A DNA stretch of 64,000 nt from Sialis fuliginosa (taxonomy: Eukaryota > Arthropoda > Insecta > Megaloptera > Sialidae), in assembly GCA_961205875.1 (NCBI GenBank), contig OY540812.1:3534001-3598000 (forward strand), given 5' to 3'. The notes under the pieces were generated by a model. It searched no databases and had not been told where the DNA came from. It saw only the letters and a program-made list of their open reading frames with translations. This document shows positions 32,517 to 43,114 of the stretch, in pieces. Numbering within the stretch: the stretch's first letter is position 1; every line of letters begins with the position of its first letter. Position numbers and translations under genes: made by a program.

Positions 32517-32918
32517 CAGGCCCGGATTTACCATGCAGGCAGAGTAGGTTGCTGCCTAGGGCGGCAAATTTTGGTGGAAACTTTGAAAACTTGTTGGAAT
32601 TGAATTTGATTTTGATTCCATTATCGATGAGTTTGCCATCCAAAAATCGAGACGTAAAAATTTCAGCCATACGTAATAATTTATCTATACATGTAACTCA
32701 AGCATGACTAAAAAAAAAGGTCTTCAGTTTTTATGTTTCCTAATGTAACTTTATAAAAATTTCTAAAATTTGAAACTGATGCAACCAAAAAAAAAAAGAT
32801 CCTGAGTTTTATATTTTGACTTTCTATGACTTAAACTGTTAGTTTCGAGGAGGAGGGGGGGGGGCGGCGGTAATTTTCGCAACTGCCTAGGGGCGGCAAA
32901 TTTCTAAATCCGGGTCTG
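32517..32918. mobile_element. 402-bp non-autonomous hAT element
   Basis: The ends 'caggcccggattta' and 'taaatccgggtctg' are hAT-type. The perfect 8-bp target duplication atcatacg is at 32509-32516 and 32919-32926. Subterminal 'gctgcctagggcggcaaatt' and 'actgcctaggggcggcaaat' are direct, not inverted, near the two ends. A G10 run lies at 32855-32864. No transposase. Confidence 0.88.
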
Positions 32919-32954
32919 ATCATACGTATTTCTAAATCCGGGTCTGATCATACG
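32901..32954 (+). repeat. Tandem duplication of hAT right terminus plus target site
   Basis: 'tttctaaatccgggtctg' plus atcatacg at 32901-32926 is repeated at 32929-32954, a 28-bp period. There are thus three copies of the target octamer and two of the right end. Confidence 0.9.
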
Positions 32955-33020
32955 CTTTTCATGAAAAACATGTCGGTATATTTTATGTATTTTATATAAA
33001 TCGCTAGTTAGTTTTATATT

Positions 33021-33395
33021 GCTTTCTCGCAAATCGAAGATACGAGAAGCTTTGTGATCGTTTTAGAATGAGACAAAAAAAATGTTCTTAGATTTCAAAA
33101 TTTTAAATTGATCATTCCTTTTCAGGTCAAGACAAACACTTTTCGTTCCGTGTCTGTCTGTCTGTTTGTCCCCTGAATCCTTGTCACACGCATAACTCAT
33201 GAACCACTGAACCGATATTAATGAAACTTGGTAGGATGGTTGAAAAAAATCATCAAAATCGTGTGTAAGTGGAGGAATGACATCCTAAAAGATTATTTTT
33301 TTCAAGATAACTCAAAAACGATACATGTGACGTGAACATTTTATAGAATCTTTTTTGTAGAGCATTAATTTTCCTATAATATAGGTCTTCCACCC
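33021..33395 (+). repeat. Dispersed repeat E, copy 3 (3' truncated)
   Basis: It runs from 'gctttctcgcaaatcgaag' through 'gtctgtctgtctgtttgtcc', 'catgaaccactgaaccgata' and 'tcctataatatagg'. The 'cacgaggaagc' end is missing. Confidence 0.75.
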
Positions 33396-33399
33396 TAAA

Positions 33400-33795
33400 A
33401 AAATATTTCATTATTTAATTTGCTTTAATTTTATTACTTTTTTGGGAGTTGGAGCATGATCCATACACCCCACCCCCTCCAAACGTATTGTATTATTTAA
33501 TTTGCTGGAGTACTCACTATGAAAAACATTTCCCCCAAAAATAATTCAAATCGGAGCATTTTTACAGTACTTATCGTGAACGAAAAAAAATTCTACCTCC
33601 AGACACATACAGCCACCATGCGGAAATCAACCTTTATTTACTTTTTAGTAAAGTTAGTATAATCAGAATCTGCTCTTATCCCGTATACGATTTTTTGACG
33701 GTATTACAATACTTTCATTTCTTTCAAAACATAGAAGTAAAAATAAATGTTAACTTAAAAATAATTATTTAATATAAAAGATAAAAAAATATTTT
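33400..33795. other. AT-rich non-coding stretch
   Basis: No gene is seen. Confidence 0.4.
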
Positions 33796-33799
33796 TTTT

Positions 33800-33885
33800 A
33801 TTATTACAAAAACGAGCAATATTCGCAAAAATATTCGCACTTTTTTTGCGAATACGAATGCGAATATTCGTTACATCACTAATAT
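33800..33885. repeat. Cluster of ATTCG words in both orientations
   Basis: 'aatattcgcaaaaatattcg' is followed by 'gcgaatacgaatgcgaatat' and 'tcgttacatcacta'. The last word resembles a hAT-type end (tagtgatgtaacgaatattc on the minus strand). No opposite end was found. Confidence 0.5.
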
Positions 33886-34032
33886 ATTGTATAATATTTT
33901 TAAAATCCCAACAATTTAAGATCTTTAAAAACTTTTATTGATCTGGTACAAAATTTTCATCGAGAAAACATAATGCCTTCCTTGTAAACCGCTTACTACA
34001 TGAAGGTACAATTCCCTATTATCTCTATTTAC

Positions 34033-34052
34033 TCACACACACACACACACAC
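34033..34052 (+). repeat. (AC)n microsatellite
   Basis: About ten AC units. It is followed by C-rich tracts (34080-34100). Confidence 0.9.
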
Positions 34053-34054
34053 GT

Positions 34055-34275
34055 CTTGTGCGGCGTAAACAACAGAATGCCTCCCCCCCATCCCCCCCCT
34101 CCTGTAGCTGAATCTTTTCGCGTGGGCGATGGCGGTGTTGGATATTGACGTGCAATTAAATATCTCCCGATAAAGTTTAATTGATTTTATAGTCATGAAA
34201 TTGTTGCGACGTATGTAGGATTAGCAGCGTCGTGTGAGGTGGAGGGGGGGGGGGCGTCGGTGTGTGTGTACCACG
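34055..34275. other. GC-richer unique patch
   Basis: It contains C-runs at 34083-34100, 'cttttcgcgtgggcgatggc', 'attgttgcgacgtatgtagg' and a G11 run at 34244-34254. It is not repeated in the window. It is a candidate regulatory segment only. Confidence 0.3.
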
Positions 34276-34465
34276 CGAAACTTCTAAATTAATTTAACAG
34301 TTTTGAATCATTCTAAGAATTCGAATGAATTTTGTGTCTTTGATGTATTTGCGTGTAATAAATCGTTGTATAAATTTGTCAAATTCAGGTGTTTGAGTTT
34401 ATTTTAAATAGTTGTTAATTGTTTGAGTGAGTAATTTTTGGTTTAATGATGGAATTTTTAATAGC

Positions 34466-35053
34466 ATATGGGCAAATCCACAGAACGTGATCGCATTAGC
34501 TTTAAATTAAAATACTCAAATGCTTCTTCAAAATGGAACATTGAATGCACACTCTTCTATGTCGTCTCAAAATCTTCGTAACAAAGAGAAGAATAATTGG
34601 TCTCAATTTCAGGAGTGTGCTTCGGATGTTCCAAAAGTTACAACAAATAAACCAAATAAAAAACGCTGAAATTGCCGTTCGCTGGATAAAACAATCGCGC
34701 ATATGAAATGTAAGAGGTGTGCGCCTTTGAAACTCCGGGAAAAGGTTCATTGTACCAAAAAACATGTCCAGTAAAAATTTCAGATTCATTGGTTTGAATC
34801 TGAGAAAATTGCGGTGGTATGAATTTTTCTTTTTTTAATAATTCCATTCTGAAAACGTGAAAATAACCGATTTTTCAATGCAAATTGTGCTGCAGTTTTT
34901 ATATGAATCAAGCAATCGACTTGTAACTCTATGTTTACATCCACAATAAAGTATACTTTGAGTTCGTGTACTTATGGGTGGGTAATATACATTCCCACAC
35001 GCGCACTATTGCCGTTCCCCCAAAGCGGCCACGTTCTGTTGATTTGCCCATAT
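34466..35053. mobile_element. 588-bp TIR element D, copy 1
   Basis: The termini 'atatgggcaaatccacagaa' and 'gatttgcccatat' are inverted for about 30 bp. It is the same length as 41940-42527 and differs at 12 positions by my count. Two overlapping minus-strand frames, 95 codons (34502-34789) and 69 codons (34638-34847), encode peptides identical to those of copy 2. I do not recognise either peptide. Flanking ATAT/TA is part of the palindromic ends, so target duplication size cannot be fixed. Confidence 0.88.
34502..34847 (-). pseudogene. Unrecognised overlapping frames inside element D copy 1
   Basis: The 69-codon frame starts MELLKKEKFIPPQF and the 95-codon frame starts MNLKFLLDMFFG. Both lie between the TIRs. 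They could be the remnant of a transposase deleted from the element, or chance. No domain, signal peptide or catalytic motif is identified. The peptides are identical in the second copy although three bases differ. Confidence 0.25.
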
Positions 35054-35123
35054 ACATTCAAAGAGTGTATGCTAGATTTCAGAGAGGACTCTTTTGAAAA
35101 AAAATATTTTGGGGGTATTAATT

Positions 35124-35173
35124 GGCATGATGCTAGTAACAAAGTATCACTGAAATTATGATTTTAAATAATG
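35124..35173 (+). repeat. Left-end fragment of the 520-bp TA-type element
   Basis: 'ggcatgatgctagtaacaaa' and 'tgattttaaataatg' match the first 50 bp of 45497-46016. The match ends abruptly where the hammerhead-like palindrome at 35174 begins. Confidence 0.75.
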
Positions 35174-35290
35174 TTGGCTTCTGGGTGTAAGCCGCGTCGG
35201 TTGAAGATGTCCACTGCAATGTGTGACGAAACGTTGTCCGATAACACGACCAAACCGACGCGGCTTACATCCAGAAGCCAAGATCCATAT
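35174..35290 (+). repeat. Inverted-repeat unit with TTGAAGA/GAAAC motif
   Basis: Arms 'ttggcttctgggtgtaagcc' plus 'gcgtcggtt' and 'aaccgacgcggcttacat' plus 'ccagaagccaa' enclose 'gaagatgtccactgcaatgt', 'gtgacgaaacgttg'. The right half is nearly the same as 12875-12953. The first base of the CTGAAGA word is T here (35202), unlike the other loci. Confidence 0.7.
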
Positions 35291-35294
35291 CAAG

Positions 35295-36345
35295 ATTGAA
35301 TATTACCTACAATTTTTAACTTGATCATTTTTCTCTAATTCTCACTGTTTCAAAGTAATTCGAAAAATTCAAAAATCAAGGTCAAAATGGAAAATTCCAT
35401 TAAAATCCGGAATTTGAAAAAAATCGGCTTTACATTACTATATTTCATATACATATGTACATGGATATAAGGGCACTGGAAAAAGGAAACTGAGTAAATG
35501 GCTAAAAACGAGTTCGACGATGAAGAGAAAACAAATTTATATAATTTATTAAAATGTTTTTGAATTATATAAAATCAACAAGGGCTGAAGTTTATTTTAA
35601 GAAATCTTAATCATAACAAGAAATGTTTATATATACAGAAGTTATCTCGTTATATTATTCTCTGAAGTAACCCCGAAGATAATTAAGGAAAAAGAACTTT
35701 ATTATTATATAGACTCGATACGGAAATCCTTTATAAATTTAAGGAGGGATCTGACGTCAGACGGAAGCGGGGAGCGGGCAGTGGTATCTTTTTAAAACAA
35801 CCTGAAGGCTGTACTGCATCGGTGTTGATTTCTAATTAACGATGCTTAATGAAGCCGAATCAATGTTGTTTCCAGTATAGCACATTGATTCTTTTTCAAC
35901 AGTGGCTATAAACATTATTTCAATTTTTCGAATTTTAAATAACTATTTTTTTGAAATTATTTGAATTGGTTTGAAAATAAACTAGATTATATAATCTTGT
36001 ATTAAACATATATGTAAGTTGTTCCTCTGTAATTACAGTCGGTTTATAATTTTTATTGCTCTTTTTTAACTATTTTTAGATTTTGAAATATAATGTAATC
36101 TTTTTGAATATTAATGAAAATCTAACCAGCCCTTAATGTCAAATTTGTGTATATTAGTAACCGAAGACGTTCGTTTATCTACAGTGCATTTTGATTTCTC
36201 TGATTTCGGGTATTATATAAAATATATAAGAGAAAAATCGTTGAATTATCGTAGGCGACATTTTTTTCAAATTGAATTATTCTAAAAGTTCCCTGTTTGA
36301 CCCATTACATACATATATTTATACTAGCTCCCCCCCCCCCTCCCT
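35295..36345. other. AT-rich non-coding stretch
   Basis: No gene is seen. 35745-35800 is GC-richer (gatctgacgtcagacggaag) and unique. Confidence 0.4.
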
Positions 36346-36349
36346 GACT

Positions 36350-36500
36350 TCGCACGGGAGATAATATTTCACCCTCTGTCATGCATGGAGGGTTGTAATT
36401 GTTGTTTTAGCTGAACTTTGTTCTGACCAAAAATAATTTGTTTAAAAATCAGACCACAAATACACATTTTCGTAAATATCTCGACTCCAGCGCAACCTAC
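36350..36500 (+). repeat. Diverged relative of the palindrome centre
   Basis: 'gacttcgcacgggag', 'caccctctgtcatgcatgga', 'gggttgtaattg' and 'cgtaaatatctcgactcc' echo 16095-16240 and 17280-17515. A C11 tract precedes it (36330-36340). Confidence 0.5.
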
Positions 36501-36597
36501 CGGGTCCAAAAAAAGATAAACTTATCGGAGCATCAAACGAACATATGGTGTGAATATGGCTTCGATACGTCCGGTGATTTAGGCGTGATGATCTCAC

Positions 36598-37007
36598 AGT
36601 CATTTGAACTGTACCATACAACACGGACTTTAAAAATGAAAAAAGTGTGTTTCATTTTTAACCTCTGATTTGGGAAAAATTGAAACAGGTAAGGGAAAAA
36701 GTGAAACAGGCCTCTAATAAATAATATATCTCGAAAAATCAAAAGAAAAGCTACAAAGGCAACTTTTATTTTTCTTCTTTGTGGTAAACAATGTGAAATT
36801 GTAACTTTAATTAATATCTGAGCTATACAGAAAGTTATGTGCAAAGAATTAAAATTTGACACATCACTTATATTTTCAGGTCGCTTTAACAAACCTTTAA
36901 TGATGATGTCAGTTTTTATAATTCTCCTATAAACAAATTCGTTTTTTAGCTTGTTTCACTTTTACCCCATTTTTTTGGTGTTTCATATTTACCCCGCTCG
37001 ACCCTAC
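36598..37007 (+). mobile_element. Element X, copy 1 (left end missing)
   Basis: It matches 50599-50986 closely: 'gtcatttgaactgtac', 'gggaaaaagtgaaacaggc', 'ttaattaatatctgagctat', 'acagaaagttatgtgcaaag', 'taatgatgatgtcag'. It ends 'tttcacttttacccca' and 'taccccgctcgaccct'. A 119-codon minus-strand frame inside it (36533-36892) is not conserved in copy 2 and is rejected. Confidence 0.75.
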
Positions 37008-37009
37008 GT

Positions 37010-37600
37010 GATAAAAAATATAAAATTTATTTTCATACTTAAAAATTGTTAAAAATGTTTAGAACTGCTGGTTAAACAGAATGTAGATTCAGCTCTGACG
37101 TTGATCATCTTCGAGTCGGAACTAATTACAGTAATTAGCTACCTCGAGCATTATCTTTTCAAGTCTGAACCAAATTGTGATTTCTTTTTTATATAGATAG
37201 CTATTATGCATATACATATAGTATACATATAGATTTGATTCAGCAGAAATGCTGCATGCATCTAACACAATCGGTTTAAGTAAAGGATGAGGAGAAGGGG
37301 GAAGGGGGGGGGGGGTAATGATTACTGGGATGTCTGGGAAAGTTATTTTTTTGTTTAAAAAGGTTAAATTGAACCAGTATTTTGTAATTCTTGAAGTTTG
37401 AAATTTTACATTTGAAATAATACTATATGTTTTATATAAAATAGGTAATAATGATTTTATTATTATTAGTTTAGGTAAATACACGATGGGAAATTTAATT
37501 TTACAGTTTGTAAAATTGTATTTTGATAATTTTAATTTATTAAAATCTGCTGTAAGTGAAAATAAAAATAAAAACTTTAAAAATAACCTTTAAACACTAA
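37010..37600. other. AT-rich non-coding stretch
   Basis: No gene is seen. A G12 run lies at 37304-37315. The 120-codon minus-strand frame (37122-37484) is low-complexity. Confidence 0.4.
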
Positions 37601-37602
37601 AA

Positions 37603-37885
37603 TGTATGTAATAATTAAATTTAACAGTTTTTGAAGTCGGTTTTATTTTTATTTTAGCTTGGCACCTACATAAAAAACTGTTAAATTTAATTATTATGTA
37701 CAGTGTTTTTTTAAAGTTTTTTATTTTATTTTTCTTTTAAGTGGCATATCTTCGAAATCCATGGTCAGATTCTGATAAAATTTATATGAAACCATCACGG
37801 GAGTATACTCTTTCAAACGAACAAAAAATCGTCCAAATCGGTATATATTTATTGGAGTTATATCCGAATATACAGTCGTATTGAA
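37603..37885 (+). repeat. Dispersed hairpin repeat, copy 2, with 'gaagtcggtt' motif
   Basis: Arms 37603-37631 (tgtatgtaataattaaattt...) and 37672-37702 are inverted around 'gaagtcggttttattttta'. 'gtggcatatcttcgaaatcc', 'atggtcagattctgataaaa' and 'ttgaagtcagttaaaaaa' follow. It corresponds to 1-235 inverted. The motif resembles 3' ends of insect non-LTR elements (inference). Confidence 0.6.
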
Positions 37886-38084
37886 GTCAGTTAAAAAAAA
37901 TTAAAATATAATGAGAAAATTATGTTACATAGCATACAATGAAAAGAAATTCGATAAAATAAAAATCCAAAACTCAATTTCGTATGAACTATCAGAAAAA
38001 TCCATTCGTCTATAACAAGATTGGATTTTTTTATATAGGATAAAAAATATAAAAATATAAAAGAAGGACAAGCGAAAAATAAAC

Positions 38085-38185
38085 TTTACTCCGGCACTAA
38101 AATATAAGCAAAACTATAGATTGTCAACATTGACGTTTTCAACCTTTCGACCGTCGTCAGGCAATAACAATAACAATATGTGAGC
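38085..38185 (-). repeat. Retroelement-like fragment with CTGACGA/GAAAG motif
   Basis: On the minus strand 'gcctgacgacggtcgaaagg' then 'ttgaaaacgtcaatgttgac'. This is the CTGAnGA...GAAA pattern in its shortest form, with almost no stem-loop between the two words (38143-38160). Confidence 0.5.
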
Positions 38186-38189
38186 GTAA

Positions 38190-38550
38190 GCAAATTCAGA
38201 TTTATATTCACTGTGGACGACGGTGGCCATCGTTCTTCACGTTCTTATAACAACCCCCCCCCCCCTCGCCTCCCTCGAGCACAAACCCCGTACTAACCGT
38301 TTATTGGAAAATACAAAATAACTTCCATGTATGTTATAAGCTATTCCAGTTTATTGTCTCTGTATAGATATATTTTTATGCATATATGACCGTATTGTCA
38401 AAAAGAAATATCATAAATGGGTTATAAGAAGTATATAGTTGAACATTTGTTGGTACTATACATATACAGTAGAGCGTCGGTTATTTGAACTGAAGGATAT
38501 TGGATTTAAACTTCTAAAATTGTATTTATTTGAAGAACTTTAAACTTTAC
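38190..38550. other. Non-coding stretch
   Basis: It has a C12 run at 38254-38265. No gene is seen. Confidence 0.4.
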
Positions 38551-38556
38551 TATATC

Positions 38557-38729
38557 CAGCACCGGCTTTAGGGGGGGGGGGGGGGCAGAGCGATCGCTCG
38601 GGGCGCCAGGTAAGGTGGGGTAGCGCACAATGGGGCATAAGTGACTTTTTTGGTTTAATTCAGTGTACAGGCTGTAATTTTTGAGTAAACTTTTTTTGTA
38701 ATCTTAATATTTTTTGTCGATCTGTTAAA
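38557..38729 (+). repeat. hAT-like repeat J, copy 2
   Basis: It begins 'cagcaccggctttag' and G15 (38571-38585), then 'ctcggggcgccagg', 'agcgcacaatggggcataag' and 'ttcagtgtacaggctgtaat'. It matches 28619-28798. The poly-G occupies the place of the GGGT repeats of copy 1. Confidence 0.65.
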
Positions 38730-38734
38730 CCCGA

Positions 38735-39135
38735 TTTAGCAAAAAATATTGCTATAAATCAATATTTAGTGCCCACGAAACCATAAGTCTGACAATTCGT
38801 TATTTTGGAAATAATCCACTGGAAAGTCTTTAAAAAACACCTGGTATTAATTTAATTAAACTAGAAAAAATATATATATTCATATAAAACATTGATATAG
38901 AGTGAATATTTAATAACATTAAAAAGGTACAAATCGCTGTGAATGTTGTTGATTAATATTTGAATTATATTGAAATATATTGAAAGTGAGTGTTAGTTAA
39001 TGTGTTCAATTTGAAAATCAATGCGTATTTAATGAAGTAAACAAAATGTATGTATACACCTGCTTTTATCTTGTGACACATTTGTGCCGGGGAGTTATTT
39101 CAATCGGGTATTAAAACCGCAAATAAACAATTCCA
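38735..39135. other. AT-rich non-coding stretch
   Basis: No gene is seen. Confidence 0.4.
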
Positions 39136-39139
39136 AATA

Positions 39140-39465
39140 AACACTTTAATTAACTTTAAAATATTTTCATGTATGTATGTATGTAGGTACAATATGGGCT
39201 TCAGAAGTCGTCTGCCACCGTAAAGGTCAGAATTGCTTACAACAGATTCGAGAATATTAAGACAAACATCACACTTGAATTAACATTAAAATATTTTCAT
39301 GTAGGTACGTATAATAATGTATATATGTAGATACAATATACTATGGGCTTCAGAAGTCGTTTGCCACCGTAAAGGTCAGAATTGCTTACAACAGATTCGA
39401 GAATATTAAGACAAACATCACACTTTAATTAACATTAAAATATTTTCATGTAGGTATGTATATAT
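39140..39465 (-). repeat. Tandem units of a retroelement tail
   Basis: The block 'aacattaaaatattttcatg' - TATG/TAGG microsatellite - 'gggcttcagaagtcgt' - 'tgccaccgtaaaggtcagaa' - 'ttgcttacaacagattcgag' occurs twice in full (from 39145 and 39283) and a third time in part (from 39431). The same sequence is the 3' part of the body at 26820-26870. Confidence 0.8.
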
Positions 39466-39499
39466 AAATAAACACAAACTTGTTTGTCTAAACGTCAAA

Positions 39500-39570
39500 A
39501 TTTATTTAAGAAAAGGTAATCGCAAGCTTTCGATTCTCAGAATCATCGTCAGGCTAAAATATAATAAATA
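39500..39570 (-). repeat. CTGACGA/stem/GAAAG motif in retroelement-like context
   Basis: On the minus strand CTGACGA-T, gattc-tga-gaatc (perfect 5-bp stem), GAAAG at 39527-39552. It sits between the tandem units (39140-39465) and the inverted body (39690-40110). Confidence 0.6.
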
Positions 39571-39689
39571 ACAATTAAATACAATTAATATAATGTAAAA
39601 TATTGATATTTTAAAATAAAAATTCAGAAATATACCTATTAATAAAGATTTAAATGTGAGAAACGATGTTGTTATCTCAATATCGCTTA

Positions 39690-40110
39690 CAACAGATTCA
39701 AGAATATTAAGATAAACATCATTGGTTATCTTTTTCTAGGGCGGAGTTTATATAGTTACATAATTTTAAATAAAAATACAAATATACGTCAATTTCATTA
39801 ATTAATTTTATATCAAGTTTAACATATTTAAATACTAAAATTCGGAGTATCAAATATTTATTGTCATAAATTTTACTTATACAATTTTCAATAGATTACA
39901 TAATAATTTAATCGCACAAATATATATAAGTACTATAAACAAAGAGTACTTCTTTATCTAGCAAGTAAGTTTCAAAATATCTGTCTTTGTTTGGTACATA
40001 GAGAAATGATTTAAATATTAAAATAATCAAATGGGAGGAGCCTGCTAAGTTTGTTATAAGCGAATTTCAATGAAAACTGGACGACCACTTCTGCATTTCA
40101 CTATACTTAC
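39690..40110 (-). repeat. Retroelement-like body, copy 2
   Basis: It is inverted relative to 26470-26870 (see that entry). Together with 39140-39570 it gives the order body, motif, tandem tail units on the minus strand. No reverse transcriptase or endonuclease frame is present. Confidence 0.7.
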
Positions 40111-40114
40111 AGAT

Positions 40115-41685
40115 TTTGTACATAAAACTTGTGTATAACTGACAATATTTTCAATGATTTCATTTAAATTTTTGCTAAAAAAAAAGAAATTTATACTGAA
40201 TTGTGATTATTATTTTAAACGTTTTATTTTAAAATTAATTATTATTAAAAAAAAAAACTCATTTTCAATAAATACACATCTGAATTGCAGTGGGTGTAGA
40301 TATATTCTTTTTACTGCATTATTTCTTTGCCAGTATACGTACTAAGGACATTATAATGTAACTGTACAAATATATAGATTGTTAGGAACAAAATCCAAGT
40401 GGTCACTTTCCTACATGGCCAAAATAATATTTCCCTGGTGGAAATAAAACACCCGCTCACAACAGCACTGTCAGATTTTATGTGAAGCCGATACACGGCC
40501 ATCCCCCCCCCCCATCTGCCCCCTCCGCGTGATTCTTGTTTATATTTATACGTACAACAATGTGTCAGCATACTTCATTGAACAGAGAACAGTTTTATTT
40601 GCTTTTTTCTCCGATTTTATGGAATCGCATTTCCCCCGATTCGCCTTTTGTTTTGGTTACATGTGCATAGATATACTAGCGGGGATTTGAATATTTTTGT
40701 TTGTTTATGCCTTATGTCTTGAATATTATTATTGAATTTTTCAATCGAACAACGAGAAATAAATAAACGCGTGTATTGATTTTAACAATTTCTAGAGACT
40801 ACATCAAAATGTTACAATGAATACTTATAATTATTATTTTTGTAGATTATAAGATAATTGCGGTTACAGTCTTTAAGGATGTGTGGCAGGTATCTAATTT
40901 CAACGAGAAATAGTTGAAATTTAGGGAAGTTACTCCTTTATAAATCTTAAGTACCCACACAAAATTTCAAAAGGTTTTACAACATAGTTTCAAAGTTATT
41001 ATTTTTATAAATTAACATGGGCTCTTATGGCAGAATGGTGTATTTACGGTTAAAGTCCAATAAAACACATGGTTCAAGCATCGAGAAAAATTTGAAATTT
41101 TCACAACACGTCACTTACATATTTAGCAACAAGTTTCATAAAAAAAATTATATACATACAGAACTAAATTGTGAGAACAAAAATTATTGGTGAAAAATAT
41201 TAAAAAAAAAAAAAAAAAAATGGCGTACTGAAACGTAATGATTTGTTTTTATTACATATTTTTTCATATACATATGTAAGCATATGAAGTACTAATATTG
41301 TTATTTTCATTACATTTGTATGTTCCACATATTATGTTCTAAATAGTGTTATTTAAAAATATTTATAACAATAAAATACTTCTTTTGTTTTTATATCTGA
41401 CAGATGAATTCAGAATAAAAATTATTTTTTTTTGGCTAAAATTCTAAAATAACAGTCAATAAGGTTAGCAGGTATTACCACAATGCTGACGATATAGTGC
41501 ACTATATTGTATATGATCTTTAAATTCAAGCTTATTCAATTTGTACATATGTTGTTTAAGAAATACAATATATTAATAAATTATAGAGGGTATTTATTAC
41601 ATCGATACTTAACGTAATTGATTTCAAACATTGTACATGTTGTGTATAGATATCTGTGAATTCTATCAGAAATTCTCGCTTTAAT
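40115..41685. other. AT-rich non-coding stretch with C11 and A19 tracts
   Basis: There is a C11 run at 40503-40513 and an A19 run at 41202-41220; the latter could be the tail of an old retroposed copy, but no source is recognised. Short frames at 40154-40345 and 40311-40571 are low-complexity. Confidence 0.4.
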
Positions 41686-41689
41686 TAAA

Positions 41690-41930
41690 TGGCGTTATCT
41701 GGTTATCTTAATCACCCGTCACATATTTTAATCTGCATCGCACGAGAAGCATGTCTCGACTTCCCTGTACACGACTATAAACATGTGGACGTTCACACAT
41801 CAATTGTGCCGGCTAAATGTCGGTGCTTGTCCATCGCGAACACTCGATATTTACGTAGCCCGTACGTGCCCGTGTCTAGAGTCAGATGCACACTGTAAAA
41901 AGGGCTGTAGAAGTCAGACTTACAGTATAC
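41690..41930. other. Unique GC-richer stretch left of element D copy 2
   Basis: Mixed-composition, non-repeated sequence (gtcggtgcttgtccatcgcg) with two overlapping frames of 69 and 90 codons on the plus strand, the second continuing into element D. I recognise no protein in them. It could be regulatory or a chance open region. Confidence 0.25.
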
Positions 41931-41939
41931 AAATTATGT

Positions 41940-42527
41940 ATATGGGCAAATCCACAGAACGTGGCCGCATTAGCTTTAAATTAAAATACTCAAATGCTTC
42001 TTCAAAATGGAACATTGAATGCACACTCTTCTATGTCGTCTCAAAATCTTCGTAACAAAGAGAAGAATAATTGGTCTCAATTTCAGGAGTGTGCTTCGGA
42101 TGTTCCAAAAGTTACAGCAAATAAACCAAATAAAAAACGCTGAAATTGCCGTTCGCTGGATAAAACAATCGCGCATATGAAATGTAAGAGGTGTGCGCCT
42201 TTGAAACTCCGGGAAAAGGTTCATTGTACCAAAAAACATGTCCAGTAAAAATTTCAGATTCATTGGTTTGAATCTGAGAAAATTGCGGTGGTATGAATTT
42301 TTCTTTTTTTAAAAGTTCCATTCTGAAAACGTGAAAATAACCGATTTTTCAATGCAAATTGAGCTGCAGTTTTTATATGAATCAATCAATCGACCTGTAA
42401 CTCCTTGTTTACATCCACAATAAAGTATACTTTGAGTTCGTGAACTTATGGGTGGGTAATATACATTCCCACACGCGCACTATTGCCGTTCCCCCAAAGC
42501 GGCCACGTTCTGTGGATTTGCCCATAT
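41940..42527. mobile_element. 588-bp TIR element D, copy 2
   Basis: The TIRs 'gggcaaatccacagaacgtg' plus 'gccgc' and 'gcggccacgttctgtggatt' are perfect here, while copy 1 has changes in both ends. It has the same orientation as copy 1, 7.5 kb away. The 95- and 69-codon minus-strand frames (41976-42263, 42112-42321) give the same peptides as copy 1. Confidence 0.9.
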
Positions 42528-42529
42528 AT

Positions 42530-42900
42530 GTGAAGACTTTCTCCACTTTTTAGGGGCCTATTTTTAATCTTTGCAGCTAAAATTTGATTTTTTAGTAATT
42601 GAGCCTAGTTTATTTTATTATTTAAGGGTGAATTACCCCCTGTAAAGAGAGGTTAGTTAATAAACCATAAGGTGCAAATTTGGGTAATGTGGTAAGGTAA
42701 AACGTATATTATGTATAAAAGTAGTTGAGCTTGAAAGGTAAGTCTTTCTCATTAAAATAAATGCATAGCATTACGAGATGCAACTTTAAATTAAGAAAAT
42801 TCAACACACACATATTTCTACAAACATTTATGTATGTATATGTATATAAAGAGCATGCAAAGAAACGTTATGTAATCTTGAAGACACATTTTGTATGGTA
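42530..42900. other. AT-rich non-coding stretch
   Basis: No gene is seen. Confidence 0.4.
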
Positions 42901-42904
42901 TATT

Positions 42905-43110
42905 AAATGATACGCGAATTCTCCGAGATGCTCGGCTGAATTCAATTTGTTCATATCCGATTTTGCGAGGCTCGAATTCTTGTATATATATGCAGAGTCG
43001 TATATTCCATTAGTGAAATTAATATAGGCGCTGAAAGTTTATATTGCCGGCAAAGTCTCATATTGTAACGGCGTTCTTCTTATCCACGGCCGGAGATCCT
43101 GGATTTTTCT
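42905..43110. other. GC-richer unique patch
   Basis: Non-repeated sequence with several CpGs (ctccgagatgctcggctgaa, gtaacggcgttcttc, cacggccggagatcctgg). It is a candidate conserved non-coding segment. Confidence 0.3.
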
Positions 43111-43114
43111 CTAC

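Noticed and set aside
36533-36892. 119-codon minus-strand frame
   Set aside because: It lies in element X and the frame is not kept in the second copy.
37122-37484. 120-codon minus-strand frame
   Set aside because: Driven by AT-rich sequence and a poly-G tract that yields prolines; no recognisable protein.
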